Positions 9,042-18,287 of a DNA stretch of 64,000 bases are shown here, piece after piece. A model generated the notes under the pieces. That model made no database searches. It was given only the letters and a program-made list of their open reading frames with translations, and was not told where the DNA came from. Numbering within the stretch: position 1 is the stretch's first letter; every line of letters starts with the position of its first letter. Both the position numbers and the translations under genes were made by a program. This DNA is from Rhodothermales bacterium (GTDB lineage: Bacteria; Bacteroidota; Rhodothermia; Rhodothermales; VXPQ01): NCBI GenBank assembly GCA_022821845.1, contig JAJECT010000019.1, forward strand, positions 129,814 through 193,813, in the 5' to 3' direction.

Positions 9042-9191
9042 CACCGACTGGACTACCGCAACCATGCACCGTTTCGGGCTGCCGCGCAACATGTTCGGGA
9101 GGTTTCCATCGGCTTTGCTGTCGTGTCGCAGGCCATCCTGGAGGGCATGGAGCAGGCCGTGCGGGAAATGCGGGCGCTGGTGAAAGGGTGA
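9042..9191 (+). pseudogene. Partial second copy of the pdxJ 3' end
   Basis: An ungapped 150-base match to 8295-8444, the last 49 codons and stop of pdxJ, with about 18 mismatches counted by eye. The frame is intact and encodes a plausible PdxJ C-terminus (LDYRN, REVSIGFAVV, EGMEQAVREMRALVKG, stop). Several differences change residues conservatively, so it looks like the end of a different pdxJ allele rather than a fresh duplication. No pdxJ sequence lies upstream of it. It marks a recombination junction of the accessory insertion. Confidence 0.85.
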
Positions 9192-9295
9192 TTTTCTGGA
9201 GATAACCCCGACGACCGCTGGAACAGGGGACCTTGGGGGACGTTCGCAGCCTATGAGCGATGAAAAGTTCGGAAATAACGAACCGCAAACAACAC

Positions 9296-9511
9296 ATGGC
9301 GCACAAATACGAAATTATCCTCTACTGGAGTAACGAGGACCAAGCCTTCATTGCGGAAGTCCCGGAATTACCCGGATGCATGGCGCATGGCGACGATCAG
9401 GAAATCGCCTTGCGCAACATCAACGACGCCGTGCAGTTCTGGATCGACACAGCCCGAGAAATGGGGCATCCTGTTCCAGAGCCAAAAGGTGAGCGTTTGA
9501 TATTCGCATGA
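9296..9511 (+). CDS. HicB-family antitoxin-like protein without a HicA partner
   Basis: 71 residues from the ATG at 9296; an in-frame ATG at 9260 would add 12 unmatched residues. The HicB partial RNase H-like fold is clear: YEIILYWSNEDQAFIAEVPE, PGCMAHGDDQEIALRNI and AVQFWIDTARE. Such proteins normally neutralise a HicA mRNA interferase, but no HicA-like ORF lies on either side. There is no C-terminal DNA-binding domain. It sits between the pdxJ fragment and the era fragment, so it may have belonged to a donor pdxJ-hicB-era locus. Confidence 0.8.
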   Translation: MAHKYEIILYWSNEDQAFIAEVPELPGCMAHGDDQEIALRNINDAVQFWIDTAREMGHPVPEPKGERLIFA

Positions 9512-9512
9512 C

Positions 9513-9582
9513 ATGAGCCCACCGCTCCCCATGCCCGGAAGTCGCACCCGAAGACCATAGATGCGGCTATGCCACACTAGCG
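9513..9582 (+). pseudogene. Decayed copy of the era 5' end
   Basis: These bases align with 15299-15367, the start of the intact era. The two share ATGCCC, the block CCATAGATGCGGCTATG and most bases between, with one extra G in this copy that shifts the frame into a TAG. Most differences are transitions towards A/T here, as expected for a decaying copy. It begins one base after the hicB stop. With the intact era at 15299 it forms a direct repeat flanking the type III RM genes. Confidence 0.75.
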
Positions 9583-9608
9583 AAACAAGCCATAAACCCC
9601 AGAACATA

Positions 9609-11575
9609 ATGGAAAAAATTGTAGATGGAAGCCCGGAAACCCGTTCAACGGACATCGTTGCCGAGAACCTTGCAAGGCTGAATACCCTGTTTCCCGAAGC
9701 ATTCGCCGAAGGTAAGGTGGACTTTGATGTGCTCCGCCAACTGCTCGGCGATGCAGTGGACGAACGCGAGGAGAAGTATGGCCTCAATTGGTACGGCAAG
9801 CGTCGCGCTCGACAAATTGCGCTAACGCCTTCGACCGGAACGTTGCGCCCATGCCCAGAGGATAGCGTTGATTGGGACACGACGCAGAATTTGATGATCG
9901 AGGGCGATAATTTGGAGGTTCTGAAGATTTTACAGAAAAGTTACGCAGGAAAAATCAAGTTGATCTACATCGACCCACCCTATAATACGGGCAAAGATTT
10001 TGTCTATCCAGACAATTATAGGGACAACGTTCAGAATTATTTAGCCCTTACTGGACAGTCAGATAAGGATAATCGGGGGGGGGGGGGCTAACTTCTAATC
10101 CCGAAACATCAGGTCGGTTTCATACGGAATGGCTGAACATGATGTATCCTCGGCTGAAGATTGCAAGAAATTTATTATCTAATGATGGTGCTCTTGTTTT
10201 AAGTATAGATGAACATGAATTATCAAATATTCTCCATATTCTTGACAATATTTTTGGAGAAGAAAATAATATTGGAATTATTTGCGTATCTCTTAATCCT
10301 AAAGGACGACAATTGGCACAATTTTTTGCGACATCTCACGAATATATTGTTATATATGCTAAAAATATAGATGAATGTAATATTGATCCAAGTTCTGTAG
10401 ATTTGATAGAAAAATCAGATTTTCCATTAACGGATAATCATGGTAATTATCGTCTATTGCCATTGCGAAATACCAATAAAAAATTTAACCCGGATAATCG
10501 ACCTAATCTTCATTATCCTTTGTATGTAAATAAATATACTGGTAAAGTATCATGCTCTCCTGATACAGGGATACAAATATATCCTATTTTTGGTGATGAA
10601 TCACCCGCCGTGTGGCGTTGGTCAATTGATAAAGTCAAGCAACAATCAAATGAATTACATGGACAAATAGTAAAAGGTCGTCGTGGTGATCGATGGGATA
10701 TTTTTCAAAAAGATTATTTATTTGAAGGACGCGCCAAAAAAATGAAAACTGTATGGATATCATCTGATATAGGTTCTACTGATACCGCTGTAAATGAATT
10801 GAAAAAAATGCTAGGTATAGTGTTTGATTCTCCTAAGCCAACACAACTCATAAGACGCTTGATTAGATCCGTTCCTCCAAATTCCTTGGTAATGGATTTT
10901 TTTGCTGGCTCTGGAACAACTGGTCATGCTCTTATTATTCAAAATTTAGAGGATCTTGGCACACGAAGTTATATCTGCGTACAAATTCCGTACCTGCTCG
11001 ATCCAAGAAATAGAGATCAAAAGACCGCAAGCGAATTCTGCGACGAGATCGGACAACCACGTAACATTGCCGAACTCACAAAGGAACGCCTCCGCCGGGC
11101 AGGAACAAGGATCAAGGACGAAAATCCCGAATACACCGGTGACCTCGGCTTCCGCGTCTTCAAACTCGACACCTCCAACATCCGCACCTGGGACCCAAGA
11201 CCAAGCGATCTGGAAGGTACGCTCCTTGCCAGTGTCGATCACATTGAACCTGGCCGAAGCGAGCAGGATATCCTGTACGAGTTGCTCTTGAAACTCGGTC
11301 TCGATCTTTGCGTCCCCATTGAAACGCGAAAAATTGCAGGTAAAACCGTCTATTCTGTTAGCGCAGGAACCCTGATAACCTGTCTTGACGAAACCATTGC
11401 CCGCAATGACGTGGAACCGCTCGCAATCGGCATCGCCGACTGGCAGGAGTCGCTTGCCCCCAGCGGAGAAACAACCGTCGTCTTTCGCGACAGTGCCTTT
11501 GCTGACGATGTCGCCAAAACAAATCTCGCCGCGATACTGGAACAGCGCGATCTCGGCAACGTTCGCAGTCTATAG
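9609..11575 (+). CDS. mod: Type III restriction-modification methyltransferase (Mod), frame broken at a poly-G tract
   Basis: N6-adenine methyltransferase and specificity subunit of a type III system. The first frame (9609-10091) carries the N-terminal region and LIYIDPPYNTGKDF (motif IV), then stops just after 13 G. The second frame (ATG 10139 to stop 11575) carries the target-recognition region and VMDFFAGSGTTGHAL (SAM motif I); motif IV before motif I is the beta-class order. Read back to the tract, the second frame gives TSNPETSGRFHTEWLNMMYP, the normal Mod sequence, so this is one gene. A tract of 14 or 11 G would restore about 655 codons. The recognition region (about 10090-11000) is markedly AT-rich against its flanks. 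Confidence 0.88.
10075..10087 (+). repeat. 13-G homopolymer in mod, likely phase-variation switch
   Basis: Thirteen consecutive G inside the mod coding sequence, encoding a Gly run after DNR. With 13 G the frame ends at a TAA immediately downstream. Tracts of 2+3n G (11, 14) keep the frame. Slipped-strand mispairing at such tracts switches mod genes in several pathogens; a sequencing homopolymer error is the alternative. Confidence 0.8.
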
Positions 11576-11620
11576 ACATGAATACGGCGAATTTTAAGGA
11601 ACATCATAACCCAAGAACGC

Positions 11621-12115
11621 ATGGCAAACAGCAATCCGAGCGCCCTGCCCGATGTCCTGAGCTACCGTCCCCACGCGTACGAACCACCCCGCATAGACAG
11701 GATGGCCCGCGCAAAACTTGCAGTGCGGTTGCACAACGCCTTTGACGGCGAGCCCGTGGCGGATGGAGAAGTACATGCAGCCGAGGACATTATCCGAAAG
11801 GCTTTGCAATCGCCCCAGCAGGCGAAAATGCTGACATGGCTACGTTCGTTTGCTTTGGACATAGAGCAGCCGATCTTTGCCGCATACACACTGCGGTGTC
11901 TGGGGCGCGAGCCGAAAATAGGTACGCCAAACTGGAGGGCCGACCTTGTGCGCGCCGCGCTTGCCGTAACGGATATCGAAATCCGGGACGCCGCAGCGCA
12001 GGCAGCCGAGTCGTGGGGCGGACCAAAAATACGAGAGGTACTCCAGTTGCATAGCGAGACGGTGCCTTGGCTGCGCGCTTATATTGACGACATACTTGAG
12101 GACTTTGTAAAGTGA
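11621..12115 (+). CDS. Hypothetical protein between mod and res
   Basis: 164 residues, Ala-rich and predominantly helical, with no recognised catalytic motif. The C-terminal half (RADLVRAALAVTDIEIRDAA, then EVLQLHSETVPWLRAYIDDI) has a HEAT-repeat or scaffold-like look. It lies 45 bases after mod and about 185 bases before res on the same strand, so it is probably part of the type III RM transcript. It could be an accessory subunit or a passenger gene. Confidence 0.65.
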   Translation: MANSNPSALPDVLSYRPHAYEPPRIDRMARAKLAVRLHNAFDGEPVADGEVHAAEDIIRKALQSPQQAKMLTWLRSFALDIEQPIFAAYTLRCLGREPKIGTPNWRADLVRAALAVTDIEIRDAAAQAAESWGGPKIREVLQLHSETVPWLRAYIDDILEDFVK

Positions 12116-12300
12116 GCCGAGGTAATGTTTCTTATGCGAAAAATCACGTGCGCCAAGTGGGATGGTATGCGCAACGCCCAAAGGGGCTTGGCGAAAGGGG
12201 AGATTTCCGCCGACGCCGTGACGGTTGACTTCCGAACCTGACCTCATGATCATATGGCGCCTACTGGGAAATGTCTCGTGTCATAGAAACTCCAACTACA

Positions 12301-15282
12301 ATGAAATTCAAATTTGAACCCAATCTCGACTTCCAGTTGCAAGCGGTAGAAGCCGTTTGCGAACTGTTCCGCGGCCAAGAAATTTGCCGGACGGAGTTCA
12401 CGGTCACCCAAGGCCTGATGGATCAGCAGGAGAGCTTGGCATTTGCCCAAACCGACCTCGGCATCGGAAACAGGCTCACGTTGCCCGACGACGAGGTTCT
12501 TAAGAATCTGAATGCCATTCAACTCCGCAACGGGCTGCCACCATCCACATCCCTGAAATCCGGCGACTTCACCGTGGAGATGGAGACAGGCACCGGCAAG
12601 ACCTACGTTTATCTGCGTACGATCTTCGAGCTGAACAAGCGCTACGGCTTTACCAAGTTCGTCATCGTCGTACCGTCGATAGCCATCAAAGAGGGTGTGT
12701 ACAAATCGCTCCAGATGACCAGGGAGCATTTTCGATCGCTCTATTCAGGCGTACCGTTTGAGTATTTTCTCTACGACTCTGCAAAGCTTGGGCAGGTCCG
12801 CAATTTCGCTGCCAGTCCACATATCCAAGTCATGGTGGTAACGGTCGGCGCCATCAATAAGAGGGCTATCAATAACCTCTACAAGGACAGTGAAAAAACG
12901 GGTGGAGAAAAACCGATCAGATTGATCCAGGCCACCCGGCCGATTCTCATTGTGGACGAACCACAAAGCGTTGATGGTGGCCTAAGGGGACAAGGTAAGG
13001 CAGCGCTTGAGGCCATGCACCCGCTTTGCACGCTCCGTTACTCGGCAACACATGTGGATAGGCACCACATGGTGTACCGACTCGATGCCGTAGACGCCTA
13101 CGAACGTAAACTGGTCAAACAGATTGAGGTAGCGTCCGCCACCGTTGAAGACGCTCACAACCGACCGTATGTCCGGCTCATCTCGACAAGAAACAAGGGT
13201 GGCGTCATCAGTGCGAGGGTCGAGATTGATGTCGAAATCGGCGGACAGGTACGACGCCGCGAAACAACAGTCCAAGATGGCGACGACCTTGAACAAGAAA
13301 CCAGACGCTCAGTCTATCGCGACTGCCGCATTGGGGAAATCCGGGTCGAACAAGACAATCAATTCGTTGAGATTCGCGTACCCGGCGACGAGACCTACCT
13401 CCGTAGAGGCGAAGCTTGGGGCGATGTGGATGCTGAGGCCGTACAACGTCACATGATTCGCCGGACCATTCGCGAGCATCTCGACAAAGAACAACGCTTG
13501 CGTCCACAAGGGATCAAAGTGCTCAGCCTGTTTTTCGTCGATAAAGTAGAACTCTACCGGCGCTATAACGAAGCAGGCAATGCGGTCAAGGGACCGTATG
13601 CCCTGATGTTCGAAGAGGAATACCGAAGGTTTACCCAAAATCCCGCCTACACCTCGCTATTCAAAACGGCTGGCCTCATATCGAGGGTCGATACAGTCCA
13701 TGACGGCTACTTCTCAATCGACAGAAGAGGCGGTTGGACGAATACCGCCGAGAACAACCAAACAAATCGCGATAACGCCGAGCGGGCGTACAACCTCATC
13801 ATGAGAGAGAAGGAAAAATTGCTGGACCTGGACGAGCCGCTCAGATTTATTTTCTCGCATTCGGCACTGCGCGAGGGCTGGGACAATCCCAATGTTTTTC
13901 AGATATGCGCGTTGCGCGACATCCAGACCGAACGCGAACGGCGGCAAACCATCGGACGGGGCCTGCGTCTCTGCGTCAACCAGCAGGGCGAGCGCTTGCG
14001 CGGATTTGAGGTAAATACGCTGACCGTGGTTGCCCGAGAAAACTACGAGGAGTTCGCCGAGAACTTGCAACGGGAAATCGAGGAGGATACCGGTATTCGC
14101 TTCGGTATCGTCGAGCCGCACCAGTTTGCACAGATCGCGGTTGCAAGCGATGGCGAAGAATCGACCGCTCTCGGATTCGACAATTCGCAGATATTGTACG
14201 ACCATCTACGGGCACAAGGCTACATTGACGCAAAAGGACGAATTCAAGACACCCTCCGCGAGGCAATCAAGGACGACGACCTCGCAGTGCCTGAGGAATT
14301 TACTGAACAACGGGAAGCCATCGTTTCCGTGTTGCGGAAACTCGCTGGGCGCCTCGAAATCAGGAATGCAGATGAGCGCCAAACTGTCCGCCCGCGGCAA
14401 GCCGTGCTCGACAGCCCGAAATTCAAGGCTTTATGGGATCGCATCAAATACAAAACCACCTATCGCATCGCCTTCGACAACGAAGCCTTGCTGCAACAAT
14501 GCATTGACGCATGCAAGAATGCACCAAAAATGCCCAAAACCCGGTTACAATGGCGCAAAGCCGATCTTGCCATTGGCAAAGCAGGAGTGGAAGCCACTGA
14601 AATTGGCGGAGCGGAGACTATCACTCTCGATGAGCCCGACATCGAACTACCCGACCTCCTCACTGAACTTCAGAACCGGACGCAGCTCACGCGCCGCAGT
14701 ATCCATAGAATTCTTGTCGAAAGTGATCGCCTCAACGAATTCACGAAAAATCCACAAAAATTCATCGAACTGACGGCGAAAACCATCAATCGCTGCAAAA
14801 AACGAGCATTGGTAGACGGCGTCAAGTATCAACGGATCGGAGACGAATGCTATTACGCGCAAGAACTCTTTGCGCAGGAAGAGCTTACCGGCTACCTCAG
14901 AAACATGATCGATACCGATAAATCGCTTTACGACAAGGTCATCTACGAATCTGACACCGAGAAACGATTTGCCGATCAACTTGAAAAAAACAGCCAAATC
15001 AAGATATATGCCAAGCTGCCTGGCTGGTTCAAGGTGCCGACGCCTCTTGGAGGCTACAACCCCGACTGGGCTGTTCTCATAGAATCCGACATCGGGGAAC
15101 GGCTGTATCTGGTTGTCGAAACCAAAGGGAGTATGCAGCCCGATGATCTCCGGCCAATGGAATACGAAAAGATCCAATACGGCAAGGCGCACTTCAAGGC
15201 CCTGGCAGTTCGAGAAAAACCGGCGCGCTACGAAGTAGCTACCAGCGTAGACGACTTGCTTTCGCGCATCGCCAGCGACTGA
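12301..15282 (+). CDS. res: Type III restriction enzyme subunit (Res)
   Basis: 993 residues from the ATG at 12301, which begins MKFKFEPNLDFQLQAVEAV as in the family; an ATG 30 bases earlier is possible. Superfamily-2 translocase motifs are present: METGTGKTYVYLR (Walker A) at about residue 95, ILIVDEPQSVDG (motif II) and a late RQTIGRGLRL (motif VI). The C-terminus carries the PD-(D/E)XK nuclease as NPDWAV followed by VVETKG. It cleaves DNA when two inversely oriented sites recognised by Mod are unmethylated. If Mod is OFF, Res has no specificity subunit. Confidence 0.92.
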   Translation: MKFKFEPNLDFQLQAVEAVCELFRGQEICRTEFTVTQGLMDQQESLAFAQTDLGIGNRLTLPDDEVLKNLNAIQLRNGLPPSTSLKSGDFTVEMETGTGKTYVYLRTIFELNKRYGFTKFVIVVPSIAIKEGVYKSLQMTREHFRSLYSGVPFEYFLYDSAKLGQVRNFAASPHIQVMVVTVGAINKRAINNLYKDSEKTGGEKPIRLIQATRPILIVDEPQSVDGGLRGQGKAALEAMHPLCTLRYSATHVDRHHMVYRLDAVDAYERKLVKQIEVASATVEDAHNRPYVRLISTRNKGGVISARVEIDVEIGGQVRRRETTVQDGDDLEQETRRSVYRDCRIGEIRVEQDNQFVEIRVPGDETYLRRGEAWGDVDAEAVQRHMIRRTIREHLDKEQRLRPQGIKVLSLFFVDKVELYRRYNEAGNAVKGPYALMFEEEYRRFTQNPAYTSLFKTAGLISRVDTVHDGYFSIDRRGGWTNTAENNQTNRDNAERAYNLIMREKEKLLDLDEPLRFIFSHSALREGWDNPNVFQICALRDIQTERERRQTIGRGLRLCVNQQGERLRGFEVNTLTVVARENYEEFAENLQREIEEDTGIRFGIVEPHQFAQIAVASDGEESTALGFDNSQILYDHLRAQGYIDAKGRIQDTLREAIKDDDLAVPEEFTEQREAIVSVLRKLAGRLEIRNADERQTVRPRQAVLDSPKFKALWDRIKYKTTYRIAFDNEALLQQCIDACKNAPKMPKTRLQWRKADLAIGKAGVEATEIGGAETITLDEPDIELPDLLTELQNRTQLTRRSIHRILVESDRLNEFTKNPQKFIELTAKTINRCKKRALVDGVKYQRIGDECYYAQELFAQEELTGYLRNMIDTDKSLYDKVIYESDTEKRFADQLEKNSQIKIYAKLPGWFKVPTPLGGYNPDWAVLIESDIGERLYLVVETKGSMQPDDLRPMEYEKIQYGKAHFKALAVREKPARYEVATSVDDLLSRIASD

Positions 15283-15298
15283 CCAAGCCCCAAAAACC

Positions 15299-16210
15299 AT
15301 GAACCCCCCGCCCCTCATGCCCGAAGCCGCGCCCGAAGGCCATAGATGCGGCTATGTCGCGCTGGCGGGGCCGCCCAATGTGGGCAAAAGTACGCTGCTG
15401 AACGCGCTCGTTGGACAAAAACTGTCCATCGTAACCCGGAAACCGCAAACCACGCGGCACCGGATCCTCGCCATGCTGACCGAGGACGATCACCAGATCA
15501 TTTTCCTCGACACGCCCGGCGTCGTGACCCCTCGGTATGGCCTGCACAAAGCCATGATGCATGCGGCGAACAATGCGGTCGGCGACGCGGATCTGCTGGT
15601 GTTCATTGCGGACGCTTCGCGCAGCGCGCCCGACGCCGCCGGCATAGACATGATCCGGGACCGCCCCGCCCTGCTTGCGCTGAACAAAATGGACCTCGTC
15701 CGGCAGGAAGACGCCCTGCCGCTCGCAGAAGCCTGGCTTGCGCTCGGCGATTTCGACGAAGTCGTGCCGATTTCGGCCCGGAAGAAAACGAATCTGGACA
15801 TTCTGCTGGGGGCCATCCGGAAACGCCTGCCCGTCGGCCCGCCGCTCTACCCGCGAAACATGATCACCGACCGCCCCGAACGCTTCTTCGTGGCCGAGAT
15901 CGTCCGGGAGAAAATATTCAATCTGTACCGACAGGAAATTCCGTACTCCACGGAAGTGCGCATTGTGCGTTTCGAGGAGCGGAAGAACGAAAAGGATTTC
16001 ATCTCCGCCGAAATCGTGCTGACGGCGGATACGCAAAAGGGCATCCTGATCGGCAAAAAAGGGCAGGCCCTGAAACGGCTGGGCACGGCGGCGCGAAAGG
16101 ATATCGAGGCTTTTCTGGACCGTCCCGTATACCTGGACCTGCACGTGAAAGTCCGCAGCGACTGGCGCAATCGCCCAACGTTCCTGCGCTCGTTCGGGTA
16201 TCGGACCTGA
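15299..16210 (+). CDS. era: GTPase Era
   Basis: 303 residues. GTP-binding motifs are ALAGPPNVGKSTLLNA (G1, about 22-37), FLDTPG (G3), NKMD (G4) and SARK (G5). The C-terminal KH domain contains the GILIGKKGQALKRLG loop. Era binds 16S rRNA near its 3' end during 30S subunit maturation. The first ~18 residues are a proline-rich extension. The first ~70 bases are duplicated in decayed form at 9513-9582, so this intact copy marks the right edge of the type III RM insertion. Confidence 0.95.
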   Translation: MNPPPLMPEAAPEGHRCGYVALAGPPNVGKSTLLNALVGQKLSIVTRKPQTTRHRILAMLTEDDHQIIFLDTPGVVTPRYGLHKAMMHAANNAVGDADLLVFIADASRSAPDAAGIDMIRDRPALLALNKMDLVRQEDALPLAEAWLALGDFDEVVPISARKKTNLDILLGAIRKRLPVGPPLYPRNMITDRPERFFVAEIVREKIFNLYRQEIPYSTEVRIVRFEERKNEKDFISAEIVLTADTQKGILIGKKGQALKRLGTAARKDIEAFLDRPVYLDLHVKVRSDWRNRPTFLRSFGYRT

Positions 16211-16230
16211 CCGGCGGGCCTTGCGCGAAA

Positions 16231-17409
16231 TCAGGGATCGAGCCGTACGCCCAGGCCGTCCCGAACCGCCTCGCGCAGCCCCTCTGGCACATGGCCCCGG
16301 GGCGCTTGCCGCATCGAAAAAGCGCGCCGTTCGGGATACGTTCGGCGGAGCATCCCGAATCGGCGGGCGGCTTCCTCCTCCGAGGCGGGCCAGCCACGCC
16401 GCATCCGGCGGTCGTCGCGCCCTATGTCGTACATGCCTCGAACCATATGGCAAAGCCAGTCCGTCTCCGGCAGGAAGGGGTCGGGCGCGTACGCCGAAAG
16501 CCTCTCCGCTTCGCCCGGCGCAGGGTCCGCCGCGCTTTCCCCGGCGAATGCCTCCAGGCCCGGCAGCGCAAGCATCGCGTCGCGCAACATGCGGGCGCCC
16601 GCCGCCTTGCCGTCCTGCGAATACCCGGCGATATGGGGCGTAGCGACGTCCACGCGCTCCAGCAGCGCCGCGGAAGGCGCGGGTTCGTCCTCCCACACGT
16701 CGAGCGCGACGGCGGCAGGCCGCTGCGGCGAACGGCGCAACGCCTCCAGAAGCGCCTCGTTGTCGATCACGGCGCCGCGGGAAGTATTGACGAGCCAGGC
16801 GCCCGCGCGGCACGCGGCCAGTTCGTCGCGACCGATCATGTGCCAGGTAGGATGCGGCCCTTCCCGGACCAGCGGCACATGCAAGGTCAGTATGTCCGCC
16901 TGCCGGATCAGGGCGTCCAGCGGAAGATAGGCGCCCGCCGCCCCCGCCTCCGCAAGCGGCGGATCGCACAACAGCGCCTGCATCCCCAGCGCCCCCGCCC
17001 GCCGCGCCAGACGGCTCCCGATACGCCCGCACCCTGCAATGCCCAGCGTCTTGCCCCGAAGCGCGGCGCCCCGGATCGTCGCCAGATGCAAAAGCGCAGC
17101 CAGCACATATTCGACCACGGAATCCGCATTGGCGCCCGGCGCGCAGGCGAACGGAATGCCGCGCCGCCGCAAATAATCCAGGTCGATATGATCCAGGCCA
17201 GACGTCGCCGACCCCACGAACCGGACGGCGCTGCCGTCCAGCAAGGCGGCGTCTACGCGAGTGACGCTGCGCACAAGCAGCATGTCCGCATGGCGGACCG
17301 TTTCGGGAGATATATTCCGCCCCGGCGCCAAACGGACAGGCCCCATCGAACCGAACAGCGCGCTTGCCAGCGGAATATTTTCGTCCGCTACGATGTCAAG
17401 GGGCCGCAT
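16231..17409 (-). CDS. pdxB: Erythronate-4-phosphate dehydrogenase
   Basis: 392 residues from the ATG at 17409 (MRPLDIVADENIPLA), where family similarity begins. It is a D-2-hydroxyacid dehydrogenase: the NAD motif GIAGCGRIGSRLARR, NTSRGAVID, the LDVWEDEP Glu region and the ATPHIAGYSQDGK catalytic His block are visible. The C-terminal PdxB-specific domain (about 290-390) separates it from SerA. It oxidises 4-phospho-erythronate on the route to pyridoxal phosphate. It is convergent with era. Confidence 0.88.
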   Translation of the reverse strand: MRPLDIVADENIPLASALFGSMGPVRLAPGRNISPETVRHADMLLVRSVTRVDAALLDGSAVRFVGSATSGLDHIDLDYLRRRGIPFACAPGANADSVVEYVLAALLHLATIRGAALRGKTLGIAGCGRIGSRLARRAGALGMQALLCDPPLAEAGAAGAYLPLDALIRQADILTLHVPLVREGPHPTWHMIGRDELAACRAGAWLVNTSRGAVIDNEALLEALRRSPQRPAAVALDVWEDEPAPSAALLERVDVATPHIAGYSQDGKAAGARMLRDAMLALPGLEAFAGESAADPAPGEAERLSAYAPDPFLPETDWLCHMVRGMYDIGRDDRRMRRGWPASEEEAARRFGMLRRTYPERRAFSMRQAPRGHVPEGLREAVRDGLGVRLDP

Positions 17410-17431
17410 GGCGTACCGAAATCCGCCCGGA

Positions 17432-18109
17432 TCAAAAACCAATGCCGAGACTGAGCACCGTCGCATTCAGGCGCTGCTCGTCGGGCCGGATGACGACGTC
17501 GGCGAACTCGTACTCCTTGCTGGTGAACCTCGACACCCCGAAGGCGCGCTTCGCTTCGGGATAGAACCGCAAGCCGAACAACCGGATTTCCAGGCCCACG
17601 CCCACGGCGGCGGCCATGGTGAGCGTACGGAGGCGGTCCTGATTGTTGGTATCCGTAGCGAATCGCAGGACAGGGCCGCCCACCACATACGGAGACGCCG
17701 TGGGCAGATCGTACTGATACCGGATATCAAGCGGGATTTCGATATAGGTTACGAAGTGTTCGTCGTTCACCGAGCCGGAAATGTCGGGAATCGCGCCGTC
17801 CGGGCCGCCGAAAACCGACCCCGGGTCCGGCGACGTGTCGAACCCTGCCGTATCGGACGGATCGAAAAGCCGCCCTGCGTCCATATACCGCAATCCCGGG
17901 CGCAGCGAGAACGACCCCAGCGGCAAATCAACCCACAAGTGAACATGCCAGCCGGGCACCCGCTGAAGAGAAGCCGACTGGTCCTCCGTAGCAATGTCGT
18001 CCAACTCGGAAAACATGGCGCCCGCGGAAACGCCCACCTGCGCGCGCGCGGAGATCGCCGCAACGCAGCAAAGCGCCGAAACGATGATAACACCCAGTCC
18101 TTTTCGCAT
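17432..18109 (-). CDS. Outer membrane beta-barrel protein (PorT-like)
   Basis: 225 residues from the ATG at 18109. A signal peptide (MRKGLGVIIVSALCCVAAIS, cleaved near ARAQ) is followed by alternating beta strands ending in a hydrophobic strand VLSLGIGF, the usual barrel terminus. Motifs such as YIEIPLDIRYQYDLP and SPYVVGGPVLRF are typical of the small Bacteroidota barrel family. It is 22 bases upstream of pdxB and divergent from bshA. The ligand is unknown. Confidence 0.75.
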   Translation of the reverse strand: MRKGLGVIIVSALCCVAAISARAQVGVSAGAMFSELDDIATEDQSASLQRVPGWHVHLWVDLPLGSFSLRPGLRYMDAGRLFDPSDTAGFDTSPDPGSVFGGPDGAIPDISGSVNDEHFVTYIEIPLDIRYQYDLPTASPYVVGGPVLRFATDTNNQDRLRTLTMAAAVGVGLEIRLFGLRFYPEAKRAFGVSRFTSKEYEFADVVIRPDEQRLNATVLSLGIGF

Positions 18110-18287
18110 AAAATGCCCCGTAAAAGATAGTTTGCGCAATCCGGCATGCGGCGACAGGACATGGCGCTTCCCGCAAAAGCCGGCAAAAGACATCTATTGC
18201 AACCTTACTCGCAGAAGCAAGTTTCTGAAGTGCGCATATCGAACATGCGATCCTGCCCTGCAACCCGGACCAATAGCAAAAGCGCCC

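Noticed and set aside
8445-9600. Insertion sequence or integrase-driven island
   Set aside because: No transposase, integrase or tRNA site was found. The junctions are gene-fragment copies, which suggests recombination rather than transposition.
15346-17454. Plus-strand open frame of 702 codons across era and pdxB
   Set aside because: Runs out of frame through era and antisense through pdxB; both true genes are well supported.
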